Source: Meandrina meandrites (taxonomy: Eukaryota > Cnidaria > Anthozoa > Scleractinia > Meandrinidae). From it: a stretch of 64,000 nt of DNA. Under the pieces are notes generated by a model. The model made no database searches, had not been told where the DNA came from, and was given only the letters and a program-made list of their open reading frames with translations. Of the stretch, positions 43,758-53,997 are shown piece after piece. The first letter of the stretch is position 1. Each line of letters begins with the position of its first letter. The translations under genes and the position numbers were made by a program. The stretch spans positions 35,175,305-35,239,304 of the forward strand of contig OY855908.1 of assembly GCA_963693305.1 (NCBI GenBank). The letters run 5' to 3'.

Positions 43758-44656
43758 CGAAGCGACGAGGGCAATTTGGAAAACTTTGAAAATGCAAGTG
43801 AAATTAATCCTTAATTGCACGAGGGCACGTTGCGATTACGTGTTTATCACATAAAGGGCAAAATTGTGTACAAAAGAAAACTTAAACGAGGTCCGCCATG
43901 GCGTAAACCGGTTGGCAAGAATATTTGCTCGTAGCAAAAATGACCACATCAATAGTCAACTTATGTCGAGAAACAGTAAAAGTAAGCATAACACAGCATG
44001 TGCAATTCACTCATAATACTTCCTTCACAGATAAAACTGAATGCAGTTTAAATTTTATTTACCTTTGTTTACGAGGCGTCCGACCGCGCAGAAATGCTTC
44101 ATCGATGAAAGTCATAAACAAAGTGTCCGAACGAGCTTTAATAACTTCTTGAACCTGACATTCTCCTTTCCATAGCGAAAACTGTAAGTACCAACTAAAT
44201 TTATGCCCTTTCCAGGCTCTGTTTCTAATAAGGCGAAGAGAGCAAAACGAAGAAATGTTATCTTTCAGTGTCGATTCAGTGGTCTCAGCCGCCATGAATT
44301 TCTATTCTCCGTGCAGCGCCAATCGTCCAGAAGTTTTTTCGGGCTGTGACAAACGAATTTGGATTGAAAAGTCCTCTCTCTATTCCACCAAGGCACCACT
44401 CATTTCTGCCTACCGATTTTCATTCACATTTGATGAAATAACCGCATTTATATCAAACTCGGATGCACTGCGTTTCTGAACTTTTTTCAAACTCGTTTCA
44501 AGCGGGAAACCAACTCAGTGCAGACGACGCGCGCTCAGCCAATCAGGATCAAGTAATCATGCCCTCTTGATTACCAAAAAGTGCCCTCGTGATTAAGAAA
44601 AAATGCCCTCTGTCTCAACCAATCAGCGTTCAGTAATTTTGCCCCGTATGTGATAA
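43674..44656. mobile_element. Nested element with 160-nt hairpin head
   Basis: Copy 1 of the hAT-like element reads straight through CCTATGATATGGGACAAAA here, so the insertion is defined by comparison. Its left end forms a long hairpin (43680-43738 with 43780-43839). The outer ends share TTATCACATA and GGGCAAAATTA in inverted form. Short frames inside are unrecognised. Confidence 0.65.
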
Positions 44657-44762
44657 GGGTCAAAATTTCTATTTTTAGAACAAATCGTGTCATCCCGCGT
44701 GGCGCGCGCGCGTACTGCCACGAGGATTTCGCAAGGACGTCGCGCGGAGAAATATAAACAAA

Positions 44763-45194
44763 ATGGCGTCCAAAATAAACTCTGCAAGTGAAGTAAACAC
44801 TGGCTTTCTTTCATCAGTTTCTATTCCTAATTTACGTCAAGGTCTCCTTGAGCACTTCTTTGAATGTAGCCATGAAAGTGAGGATGATTCAAGTGATTCG
44901 GATGTCTGCAGTAGTATTTTTTTCGGACAAATCCAGTCGCGAAGACTCGTTAAACATGTCGTACGAGGAATCACACAGTGGTCAAGACAATATTTACTAA
45001 ATGTTTCACAGCGCAGCGATATGGGCAACCAAAGAATACAGAATGACAGCAAAAAAGGAGAAAACATATTTTTGCCGAAATACGATTGTATACGCCATTT
45101 CGACCTTTCCTTGATGCTTTGTTGTACGTTACATGTGACTTTCATATCATATAAAATTACATATATATTGCAGAATGAAAATATTTTCATTTAA
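44763..45194 (+). CDS. hAT-like element ORF, copy 2, unknown protein
   Basis: A 143-codon frame from a good start context (AAACAAAATGGCG). N-terminal MASKINSASEVNTGFLSSVS, an acidic Ser/Asp patch at about residues 43-58, and a basic GQIQSRRLVKHVV. The first 85 residues are shared with copy 1. No transposase catalytic motif or BED finger is visible. It may be the first exon of a spliced protein or an accessory protein; function unknown. Confidence 0.5.
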   Translation: MASKINSASEVNTGFLSSVSIPNLRQGLLEHFFECSHESEDDSSDSDVCSSIFFGQIQSRRLVKHVVRGITQWSRQYLLNVSQRSDMGNQRIQNDSKKGENIFLPKYDCIRHFDLSLMLCCTLHVTFISYKITYILQNENIFI

Positions 45195-46494
45195 GTGACT
45201 TATCCGATTAATGCTGCTCCAAAATATTTCTTTTAGTATCCTGTATTATAATTCGCAGTGCAGCAAAGATCGGAAACTTCCAGCAAAAGTTGTAAACAAA
45301 TCACAGGTAGACCAAGCATGATATTTGCATATATTAAAATGGCGGTCTTTATATAAGAATTTGTATGGGTTTTTAAACGGGGAACATTTGAACAATAAAT
45401 AAAGGCGAAGATGCTAAATAAAGTCGATGAAACATAACATGGTGTTGTTTGCTAACGTTACAGCGTGTTTGCAAGCAATTTGGAGCTATTTTACGTCTAT
45501 TTACTATTAGCTACCATTACCGTGTATAATAATATGACAAGGTAGGACACTTCAGTCGCTTCTAGCGTTCGACACGTGTTGAAATAAGCTCGAACTTCAC
45601 CCACAAAAATAGTTTTGGCTGTCATTCGGATCCACATGTGAATGAAACAATGACACGCGAATGTTTTTCTGAAAACGTCTGGCTCATACCTCGCATATCC
45701 CGGTGACTAGTCGCAGCAGAAAAAGCGCTAATATCTCGTGATCGTTTGCCTTGTTTGCTCTTTATTTTAAAGCTTTATAAAATTTGAACATTTGTTTTTT
45801 CGATTGCTAAAAATCAGAAAAATCGGGTGAGGTTTACATGCCCAAAGCTTGATTTAGAAAAGAGCACCTCCGTTCCGCAGAAATAGCCGCGGGCCATCTT
45901 AACCAAAGTACAATCCAAATGTAAACGAGTCATGGTGAATTATCTTACTGAGAAAACTTCTCTAGATTAGTCCTGTGCTTACTGAAAACATATCCAGGAG
46001 ATGAATTTAGCACGATACGGAAGCTGCACAGCCTAATGTATAAATAGCGTCCGAACAAAATTTATGGTTCACAGAACCACTGATTTATTTTTCGTTCTCA
46101 AGTTTAAACACAGAGTCTTAGGCGGCAGATCTACTCGCGAATCACATGATACTAGTCACGCAACTCCGGCAACATCGACGCGAGAACCCACGCATCCGCG
46201 CGTGTCTGCCTGTTCTAAAAATATAAAAATTGTCTCGTATCATCGGGGGCGTGGATGTCGCGCTTACGGTCTCCTCCCATTATGTCTCCTGCTTTATATC
46301 AATATGAATAACAGGACTGTATGAGTACTTAAACTATTACTTTTCATCACTATATCAACTGAAAGACTAATCTACCAAAATAGGAACAGTCATTAGTTTC
46401 TTTCGCACTGAGACACGTTTGCGTTACATTTAAGTAAATATTAGTTTTGCTGCGTAAATCAACGAAAATGTGACCTTCACGCGAAAACGTACAC

Positions 46495-46810
46495 TAACGG
46501 TTTTCCGTTTCCGAACGGTTTTCCGTTTCCAGACCGTTCAGAAGCCGTTCGAAATAAATTTGCATCCGTTCGAACGGCTTGGCTATACCGTTCCAATAAA
46601 TTTGCATCCGTTCGGACGACTTGGTCAGCCGTTCGCTAAAATCGTCAATCTGTTCGAACGGTTTGGGAAACCGTTCGCTAAATTTCTCAGTCCGTTCGAA
46701 CGGTTTGGTCAACCGTTCGCTAAATTTCTCAGGCCGTTCGAACGGTTTAATCAACCGTTCGCAAAATTTCTCAATCCCTTCGAACGGTTTGGTCAACCGT
46801 TCGATTAAAA
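46495..46810. repeat. 42-bp tandem repeat array 1
   Basis: About seven units of CCGTTCGAACGGTTTGGTCA plus 22 more bases. Each unit contains the palindrome CCGTTCGAACGG. 42 is a multiple of three, so both strands stay open (PFERFGQPFAKFL on plus, RLTKPFER on minus). Coding is not proposed. Confidence 0.85.
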
Positions 46811-47118
46811 AGTCAATTGCCGTTAGAACGGCTTGGTGCAGTTTGGTGATTAGACCGGTGAAATGATCTTTATTAAAAAAGAAGTCTTGCACCGCTTTGA
46901 AAACAAAATTCTTATTTTAGGAAGACGAAGTTTTGGGTTTAGGCACGCCTCGGCTTTTTGTTTTGAAACCGCCGCAAAGGTACAGCGGAGAATTTTACTT
47001 CTGTTTGGCACAGTTTGGTGATTCGACCGGTAAAATAGTTCTCACAGTTAAAGAAGAGTATTTTACTGAAGTTATTTTCTTGCGTCGCTTACAAAAAAGT
47101 CTTATCTTAGAAGACAAC

Positions 47119-47241
47119 TGAAATAGTATTTTGATGTTTATTCTCGCATTCCGAGAACATGGCCGCCATGTTCGACCACATGCAACAAGACTCGGTCCAG
47201 GCCTCTAGGCGGCTGGTACAACACATGCGGATACTATGACA
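47119..47241 (-). repeat. Gypsy 3' LTR
   Basis: 123 bp, TG...CA ends. It includes the near-perfect palindrome GAACATGGCCGCCATGTTC. This is the downstream LTR of the minus-strand element. Confidence 0.9.
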
Positions 47242-47523
47242 TCCCCCTCTTTGAAAAACTAATGAAAGCTCGGGTTACAAAGCACGTGGCAAGAAAAAAA
47301 ACGATATGAAATAACACAGCTGCATACTTAAAAAACTGAACAGTTCTCAATCGAATGTATAACAAATGTCCTTCCAACATGGTATAATAATGTCAGTTTA
47401 AACAACAACAACAGATCCAGAGCATATATGTGCTCATAAACCTACATAGCCTATTAATAGCTAGCAAAATCATCACTAAATGTCACTTTAGCGAAACAGA
47501 ACATAATGTTTTTAGTCTTCAAA

Positions 47524-49118
47524 TCAGGCTGGGACTCGTGTCTGCCGCCCAGATCTCGTTACTTGGCTTTTTGGCTGAAATGAAATGTTTCCACCTCGAA
47601 CGACGACGACTTCATCTTCTGGTCTTAGTTCAGTTGGACTCTCTAAAGTCTTTCCTGGTGGAGTAGTGATAGTTGGGCTGGGGTCCTCCATTAGAGGTGT
47701 AGGTGCCACAGGGTTGCTATCCACTCTAGTCAGTGTTGTAACCGGTTGCTTGATGAACGACTCTTGACCGAATGTTATCTCAGAGGTAAACTGGGGAAGA
47801 GTAGGCACCGAATTCTCTTCCATTCTAAGTGTGGGTTTAGCTACAGGAACAGGTTCTGGGTTCTTGGGGCGCAGGTGTTCTCTTGTTCTCTGGTACAGCT
47901 TGCCATTCATTTCAACAATATATGTTCTTGGCTCTCTGTCGGGATTTAGGCGGTTGAAAACTCTTCCTTGTTCCCAGATGTGTTTTCTTGAGTTCCATAC
48001 GTACACTGGCTCAGAGTTACCAATAACACGCTTGTCACGACTGGTTCTCTTATTGTAGAATTCTGCCTGCTTTGTTTGCTTCTGGAGGTTGGCTTCTTGG
48101 TGAGTGCCATTATCGGGGTGCTTTGATTGGAGTGCAAGATTACTACTCGGTAGTGGTGATCTGGGCTTCCGCCCATACAAGAGCTCATAAGGTGATGGAA
48201 GGTGGTCGTCAAGAGGAGTTATCCTGTACATCCACAGGGCTGTTTCAGGGCACTGGTTATTTGCAACTGCCTTCTTCCAGAGGGATTTCGTAGTACCAAC
48301 GCACCGTTCTGCTACACCGTTTGCTTGGTGGTGGTATGGCGAACTGAACGTTAAGGTGATACCGCTCTCTACACACTTCTTCTTGAACATGTCGCTGACA
48401 AACTGGCTCCCAAAATCAGCGGTCAGCATGGAAGGTAGGCCATACTCGGCAAATACACTGGTAAAGTGGCTTGAAATGGTGGATGCTGAGATATCCTTCA
48501 GGGTTCTGATGACAGGGAACCTTGAATAATAGTCAACGATTATCAGGTATTTTGCTCCATTAAACTGAAAGATATCTGATCCAAGCTTCTCCCACGGTCT
48601 TGTCGGGAGATCAGGTTGCATTGCTGGTAGCTTCTGTTGCGCTGGTGTTTGTTGCATAGTTCACAGTCTTTCACCATTTGACGAATGTCACCCGAGATGC
48701 CAGGCCAGAAGACAGATTGCCTGGCCAAAAGCAAGCATTTGGTTTCGCCTTGATGACCGGTGTGTGTTGCCTCCAATACCTGGGCTCGAATGGACTCTGG
48801 CACAACTACTCTGTCTCCTTTCAGTATCAGACCATCCTCCAAAACAAGGTCACACCTAATGTTCCAGTAGTCCCATAGTTCCTTTGGGCACTGTTTCCTG
48901 TACGCTGGCCATCCATTGTAGATGGTGTTCTTCAATAACTGCATTGTCAGGTCTTTTGCTGTAGCAGACCTCACTGAGTTAATGTCAATAGGGCATGAGG
49001 TGTCTGTCATGAAGTGTATGCTGTAGTCAGGAGCGCAGTTCTGGTGTTGTGCATACGCGTGATAACGCATCAGCAACAGGGATCGTTTCTCCTCGCCTGT
49101 ATTTGACCTCAATGTCAA
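47524..49118 (-). pseudogene. Gypsy integrase region
   Basis: Frame 49118-48543 has the zinc-binding ATHTGHQGETKC...C..C motif. After a frameshift near 48640, frame 48657-47524 carries the core with Asp in GSDIFQF, Asp in TADFGSQF and Glu in NGVAERC (DDE triad), then a long C-terminal extension. Confidence 0.88.
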
Positions 49119-50101
49119 ACTTCATGCATCGGAGCAACAGTCTTTGCAACCTAGCTGGTACTTCTGCAATGTTCTTCTTAAAGATTTGTTCTAGTGGTGA
49201 GTGATCAGTTTCAACCAGTGTATGCCTCCCAAGTAGATAGTATTCAAATTTCTCCAGACCGAACTTCACAGCTAAGCATTCTCTCTCAAAGTTTATATTA
49301 CCTGGATTCTGTGTCAGTAAGTGATCTTGATGCCATGGCTACAATCCTTTCTTTGCCGTTGGGATCAATTTGTCTTATCCAGGCTCCTAGTCCCTTCTGG
49401 CTGGCATCGCACTGTAGGATGGTGGTTGTTGCCGGATCAGGGTCATAGTAAGATAGAACTGGCGCTGAGAAAAGTTCTTCTTTTATTCTACCCAGTGCGG
49501 TTTGGTGGCGCTGCTCCCAGCTGAAGTGAACATTTTTTTTTGTTAACTCGCGGAGGGGTTCTGTAAGCTCTGCAACCTTGGTTGAGAAACGGTTGAGGTA
49601 GGTGACCAATCCTAGTTGAGACAGAAGCTCCTTTGTGTTGGATGGTGTGGAAATGTTCTTGAGAGCTTCTAGCTTGTCAGCTGCAGGAAGAATACCATCT
49701 TGTGTCAGTGTGTGGCCAAAGAAATTGACACCTTGTTGTTTGAACTGTAGTTTCTCACAGTTCAGACTCACATTGTTTGCTCTAGTGGCCTCCAGCATGC
49801 TGACAAATGCTTGGTCGTGTTCTTCTTCTGTGGAGCCAAAGACTATGATGTCGTCGGCTATCCCAGTAACATTGGGAATGTTCTTATAGATGTCATCTAG
49901 CTTTCGCTGGAAAATGTCCTGAGAAACAACTATACCAAATGGTAAGCGCTTGAACCTGTAACGACCAAAAGGCGTGTTGAAAATGCATAAGAGACTAGAT
50001 TCGTAGTCAAGTTCGACATGCCAGTATCCTTTCGTTGTGTCGACTACTGAGAAGTAGTTCTTGCCATGGAGTAAAGGGAGAATCTCGTCAATAGTTCTGC
50101 T
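49027..50101 (-). pseudogene. Gypsy reverse transcriptase and RNase H region
   Basis: The RT frame continues after a TAA at 50102 with FSVVDTTKGYW, RLPFG and the catalytic IADDIIVFG. RNase H begins at LQCDASQKGLGAW. A frameshift near 49300 leads to the 49269-49027 frame (TDHSPLEQIF, RRGETIPVADALSR). Another indel near 49045 separates it from integrase. Confidence 0.88.
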
Positions 50102-51805
50102 TTAGTAATGTTCGCGGCGAATGTTCTTGTTCAGGTCCTTGGGATCTAAGCAAAGTCTGACCTTTTTCTTTCCATCAGGCGTCTCCTTAACATTGCAGAC
50201 AATTGAATTGACCCAGTCAGTGGGCTCTGTTACTTCAGTAATGACATCCTCAACGATCATTTTATCCAGCTCGGCCTTGTACAGTGGTAAGATGTGAACA
50301 GGTACTGTACGTGGGGGGTGTACTACTGGTGTTGGGTTGTCGATGAGTTTGATGTGGTATTGATCCCCGGGAAACCGGCCAATTTTGTCAAAACAGTCCT
50401 GATAGTCGTTTATCACAGTAGCTTTGGAGAGACCCACATGTTGAACAGCTTGCTGTGTTGCAGGTGACGCTGAAGCACAGGAGACTTCTTCGATGTGGAT
50501 AGTAATGATGCCAAGTTCTTGAGCTTGTTGGCAGCCGATCATTGAGGGGTGGCCTGGGGCCTCAACAGTGGTAAACTTTGTGGATATCGAGGTGCTCTTG
50601 AAAGTTAGTTGAAGGTCAGTAGTACCCAGGTTTTGTATGGGATTTCCTCCATAACCTTTCAGTATACTTTTGCATGGTTTGATTTCCTCTGGGAAACCTA
50701 GCATCTGCAAATCATGTGTAGTAAGGATACAAGTGTCTGCTCCTTCGTCTACCTTCATTTGGATATTACGCTTGTCGTTGATCTTGACAGTAGCGAAGAT
50801 CTTGTTAGGGTAACTGTTCATGCTATCAACAGAATTGTCAGAGGTAATGGTATCTAAAAACACTGTTATTGGCTCGGAGTCGCTTCCCTCATCTTCATCA
50901 CAGCTGTTTATGCTTGAAGAATCGCTGTGTTGTTCATTGTCATCCTGCAAGTGGATCTCTTGGCCCTGGTATTCTGGGTTTTGGATGATTTCATGAACTT
51001 GTTTGAGACGTTTCTTCATGCATACCTTCTGGAAGTGCCCTGTTTTCATGCAGTACATGCACTTAGCATGTGTAGCTGGGCAGGTAGCGTCACTGTCATG
51101 TTTGTTTCCACACCTGAAACAACCACTGAATTTAAATGTGAACTTTGGTTTGCTGGCAGATGAGCTGTAGTGCTTAAAGTCATTGCTCGGAGGACGTTTC
51201 CTTGAACTGCTTGCTTGCTTTGACCTTTCAAATGAAGCTGTCTTCGTTTTGCTTCTTACAGAAAATAATTCGGTGTCCTGATCCCCTTGTTTAATTACTT
51301 GCATCTGTGCCCTAGTGCTTTCTTCTGTTTTGGCTAAGTCATAGACTTGTTGAAAGGTAAGAGAATTTCCTTTGGAGATGGCATCTTTTCTGACCTTATC
51401 TGATTTCAGGCCAAAAATCAATGTGTCACGGAGGGTTTCATCCTTGAATGCAGGGTCATATCCACTGTCGTCGATTAGTGTCCGGGCTTTGGTTAAAAAA
51501 TTTTCCAAGGGCATGTCGTCTTGTTTGAGACATCTAAGCTGGTACCTGGATAGTATTTGGTTGCTCTGAGGTTTTGTGTATGCCTCAAACTTCTCGAATA
51601 TTGGCTTAAGCTTGAATTGGTCCGCTTCGTCTTCCCACCTTGCTTTATTGTAGATCTCCAATCCTTTGTCGCCGGCCCACAGTAACAGTAGCCGTGCTTT
51701 TTGACCTTCCGGCTTGTTCGAGAGAGGCCCATCGAAAATGAGACTGCATTTCTGCTTGAAAAGCTTATATCGTTTGTGGATGTTTCCAGGTGTCGACCAA
51801 TCCAT
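50102..51805 (-). pseudogene. Gypsy gag-protease and RT start
   Basis: A 567-codon frame. The gag region (about residues 1-200) is followed by two CCHC-type zinc knuckles (CFRCGNKHDSDATC and CMYCMKTGHFQKVC). The protease has DEGADTCILT, where DxGA is usual. The RT N-terminus (LDPKDLNKNIRREHY) then meets a premature TAA. Confidence 0.88.
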
Positions 51806-52046
51806 CGAAGGAACCGTAAATTTTAATTATCCATGGTTGTTGTTTAGGATGAGGTACACCGAAGGTGTTTGATTGTGAAGTAGCTTAAAATTTGAAACTT
51901 GAAATGGCGGTAAACGAGTCGAGCAGCTCGAATTTTTGAAACTTGAAATCTCTGATGAAGACGCGTGAAGAGTCCGGTTGTTTTACTTGGAGAGTTCCAT
52001 GTGCATTTCTAGCTTGATTTTCGAAAATATCCCACTTCTGACACCA

Positions 52047-52173
52047 TGAAATAGTATGTATTTCGATGTTTATTCTCGCATTCCGAGAACATGGCCGCCA
52101 TGTTCGACCACATGCAACAAGACTCGGTCCAGGCCTATAGGCGGCTGGTACAACACATGCGGATACTATGACA
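52047..52173 (-). repeat. Gypsy 5' LTR
   Basis: 127 bp, nearly identical to 47119-47241 apart from a GTAT indel near its start and a C/A change. Confidence 0.9.
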
Positions 52174-52379
52174 ACAACAAACTCTTTTGTCCACGTGATC
52201 AAATCAGATTGAATGGTGTTGCGTTACAGAGCTGTCAAAACTTATGCAAATTTGGCAAGATCTTCGCGACGTGTTCTTGAAAAACTGAATACTTTGATTG
52301 TGTGGCTGCTTAAAACAAACTGCTTGAAATAAAACTACATGTGGAGCAACTACAGAATACATAGCCACTTCGGTTCGAC

Positions 52380-52860
52380 AAAACGTTCGAAGGGTTTATG
52401 AATTTTATCAAACGGTTCGTCATACCGCTGATACCGTTCGAACGACAGGTGTAAATAACAAGTGACTGAGCAGCCTTCGAACGGCTTGGTCAATATTCCA
52501 AATTAAACAGATAGCCATGAACAACTGAAAGCTCCCTTGAAAAAATGATTTCAATCGGAAACTGCATAAACCGTTCGAACGTTTTGACAAACCGTTCGGT
52601 AATTTTCATAAACCGTTCGAACGTTTTCACAAACCGTTCGGAAAATTTCATAAACCGTTCGAACGTTTTGGCAAACCGTTCCGTAAATTTCATAAACCAT
52701 TCGAACGTTTTGGTAAACCGTTCAGAAAATTTCATAAACCGTTGGAACGTTTTGGCAAACCGTTCGAGAAATTTCATGAACCGTTCGAACGGTTAGCTTG
52801 CCCGTTCGGAATACTTAATAACCCGTTTAGGCGTTCGATGAAACCGTTTCGAACCCTTTC
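52380..52860. repeat. 42-bp tandem repeat array 2
   Basis: Related to array 1 and in the same orientation: CCGTTCGAACGTTTTGGCAA, then CCGTTCGGAAAATTTCATAA. Regular units at about 52550-52800, degenerate outside. The gypsy element lies between the two arrays. Confidence 0.85.
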
Positions 52861-53275
52861 GTTGAGTTGATCACTTCCTTAATGTTTAGAGTCGTGTATG
52901 TTAAATGACCTTTAATATTGTGACTGTTCGCTAGAGAGGAGACATTAAAACGCACGTGGAATCAACAGAACGGCACAAAACGCTCGATTTGATTTATTTA
53001 TTAGCTTCTAGTTTGACCAATATATGTTCTGATTTCTAAATAATCAGCACACTTTTACATTGGCTGCATCAACAGTGAGTCATCAGTAAACGCGAAAAAT
53101 TGAAATTTTGGTTTAATTAAATCTCTGGATATCGTTTTCCTGAATGTTTCTTCTTTGCGCTGATTAATCGCCGGATAACGACTTGTTATGGGCAAAGATC
53201 TAGAAATTGAATAACGAACGTTTCTGTCATATAGTTAATAACGTGTGACAGCTTTTTTCGCTTTCGCTTTTGCAG

Positions 53276-53293
53276 ACGACCTCTGGGACCAGG
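53276..53293 (+). CDS. Possible 18-nt phase 1-1 microexon
   Basis: A polypyrimidine tract ending TTTTGCAG is followed by 18 nt and a perfect GTAAGTA donor. Both ends are phase 1, encoding DDLWDQG at the junctions. It lies upstream of gene D's own start, so it could only be coding if an upstream signal exon (39727) is used. Otherwise untranslated or chance. Confidence 0.25.
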
Positions 53294-53924
53294 GTAAGTA
53301 CACTTGGGTCTACGTACCATCAATCGTTACTACTGTATAACTTGGCCGGTATTTGTCACTCGACTTAACCAAAATTGCATTAAAACTGCGAAATTTGTAT
53401 AGGTACCATTAATGAGAGCAATTCGAATAATACTGAAGCTGCTAAAACACAAACTTGACTGAGAGTATGTTCGGAAAAAGGATGCTCCTTGAATTACAAC
53501 TTAAACCCGTTATCTCGAACGCTCAAGGCAAACCAATAGGGTGGACGAATAGTAGTTTGAGAAAAATAGCTTATAGCAAATGACTGAAAAAGAAAATCCA
53601 AGGGAAGTGGATTTGAGTTGGAGATAGCGAGGTTCAATTTTAAATAAAGTTTTAAAGTAATATTTGTCAAGATGTATGACGTTCTCTTGTAACAGACTGC
53701 ATTTATTAATTGTTTAGTTCCTGACTTATTTGAATAAGCCGGCTCGAGAAAAAACCCGTTTCTGTGAATTCATTAACCCGATTACAAGTACACCTACTGC
53801 TTCCCTCGACGGACAGAATTGAAGTCATTTTCACAACTGTTCTTTTTTGGCAATCGCCGGTTACGTTCCTGATTTGAAATTTCTGACTGACATTTTTAAA
53901 AAGATTTATCCTGTTCTTTGTGGT

Positions 53925-53997
53925 ATGGCTTTTTCCCACTGGCTGGCTGTATTCCTCATGGCATTCACATACTTGGTGTTACGGGGTAATTGCCAAG
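53925..53997 (+). CDS. Gene D exon 1: signal peptide
   Basis: MAFSHWLAVFLMAFTYLVLR with cleavage likely after RGNCQG; donor GTGAGT at 53998, phase 1, 73 nt exactly as in gene B. Confidence 0.75.

Larger units (their letters stand above)
43616..46291 (+). mobile_element. hAT-like DNA transposon copy 2, with nested insertion
   Basis: TIRs CAGGAGCCATAATGG and CCATTATGTCTCCTG. The flanking direct repeat is CTTTATA (7 bp clear, presumably 8 originally). Orientation is opposite to 19887-22077. A 983-bp insertion occupies about 43674-44656. Extra sequence between 45300 and 45720 is absent from copy 1. Terminal 300-400 bp on each side are well conserved between copies. Confidence 0.75.
47119..52173 (-). 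mobile_element. Ty3/gypsy LTR retrotransposon with very short LTRs
   Basis: LTRs at 47119-47241 and 52047-52173 start TGAAATAGTA and end TACTATGACA. They differ by one small indel and about two substitutions. The 5-bp target duplication is ACAAC (47114-47118 and 52174-52178). The primer-binding site TGGTGTCAGAAGTGGG (52031-52046, minus) abuts the 5' LTR, and the polypurine tract TCAAAGAGGGGGA (47242-47254, minus) abuts the 3' LTR. Polyprotein order gag, protease, RT, RNase H, integrase. Several stops and frameshifts make it inactive. Confidence 0.92.

Noticed and set aside
46470..46892. Repeat proteins on both strands of array 1
   Set aside because: Open only because the 42-bp unit is a multiple of three; no start context or splice support.
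52490..52796. Repeat protein from array 2
   Set aside because: Same artefact as array 1.
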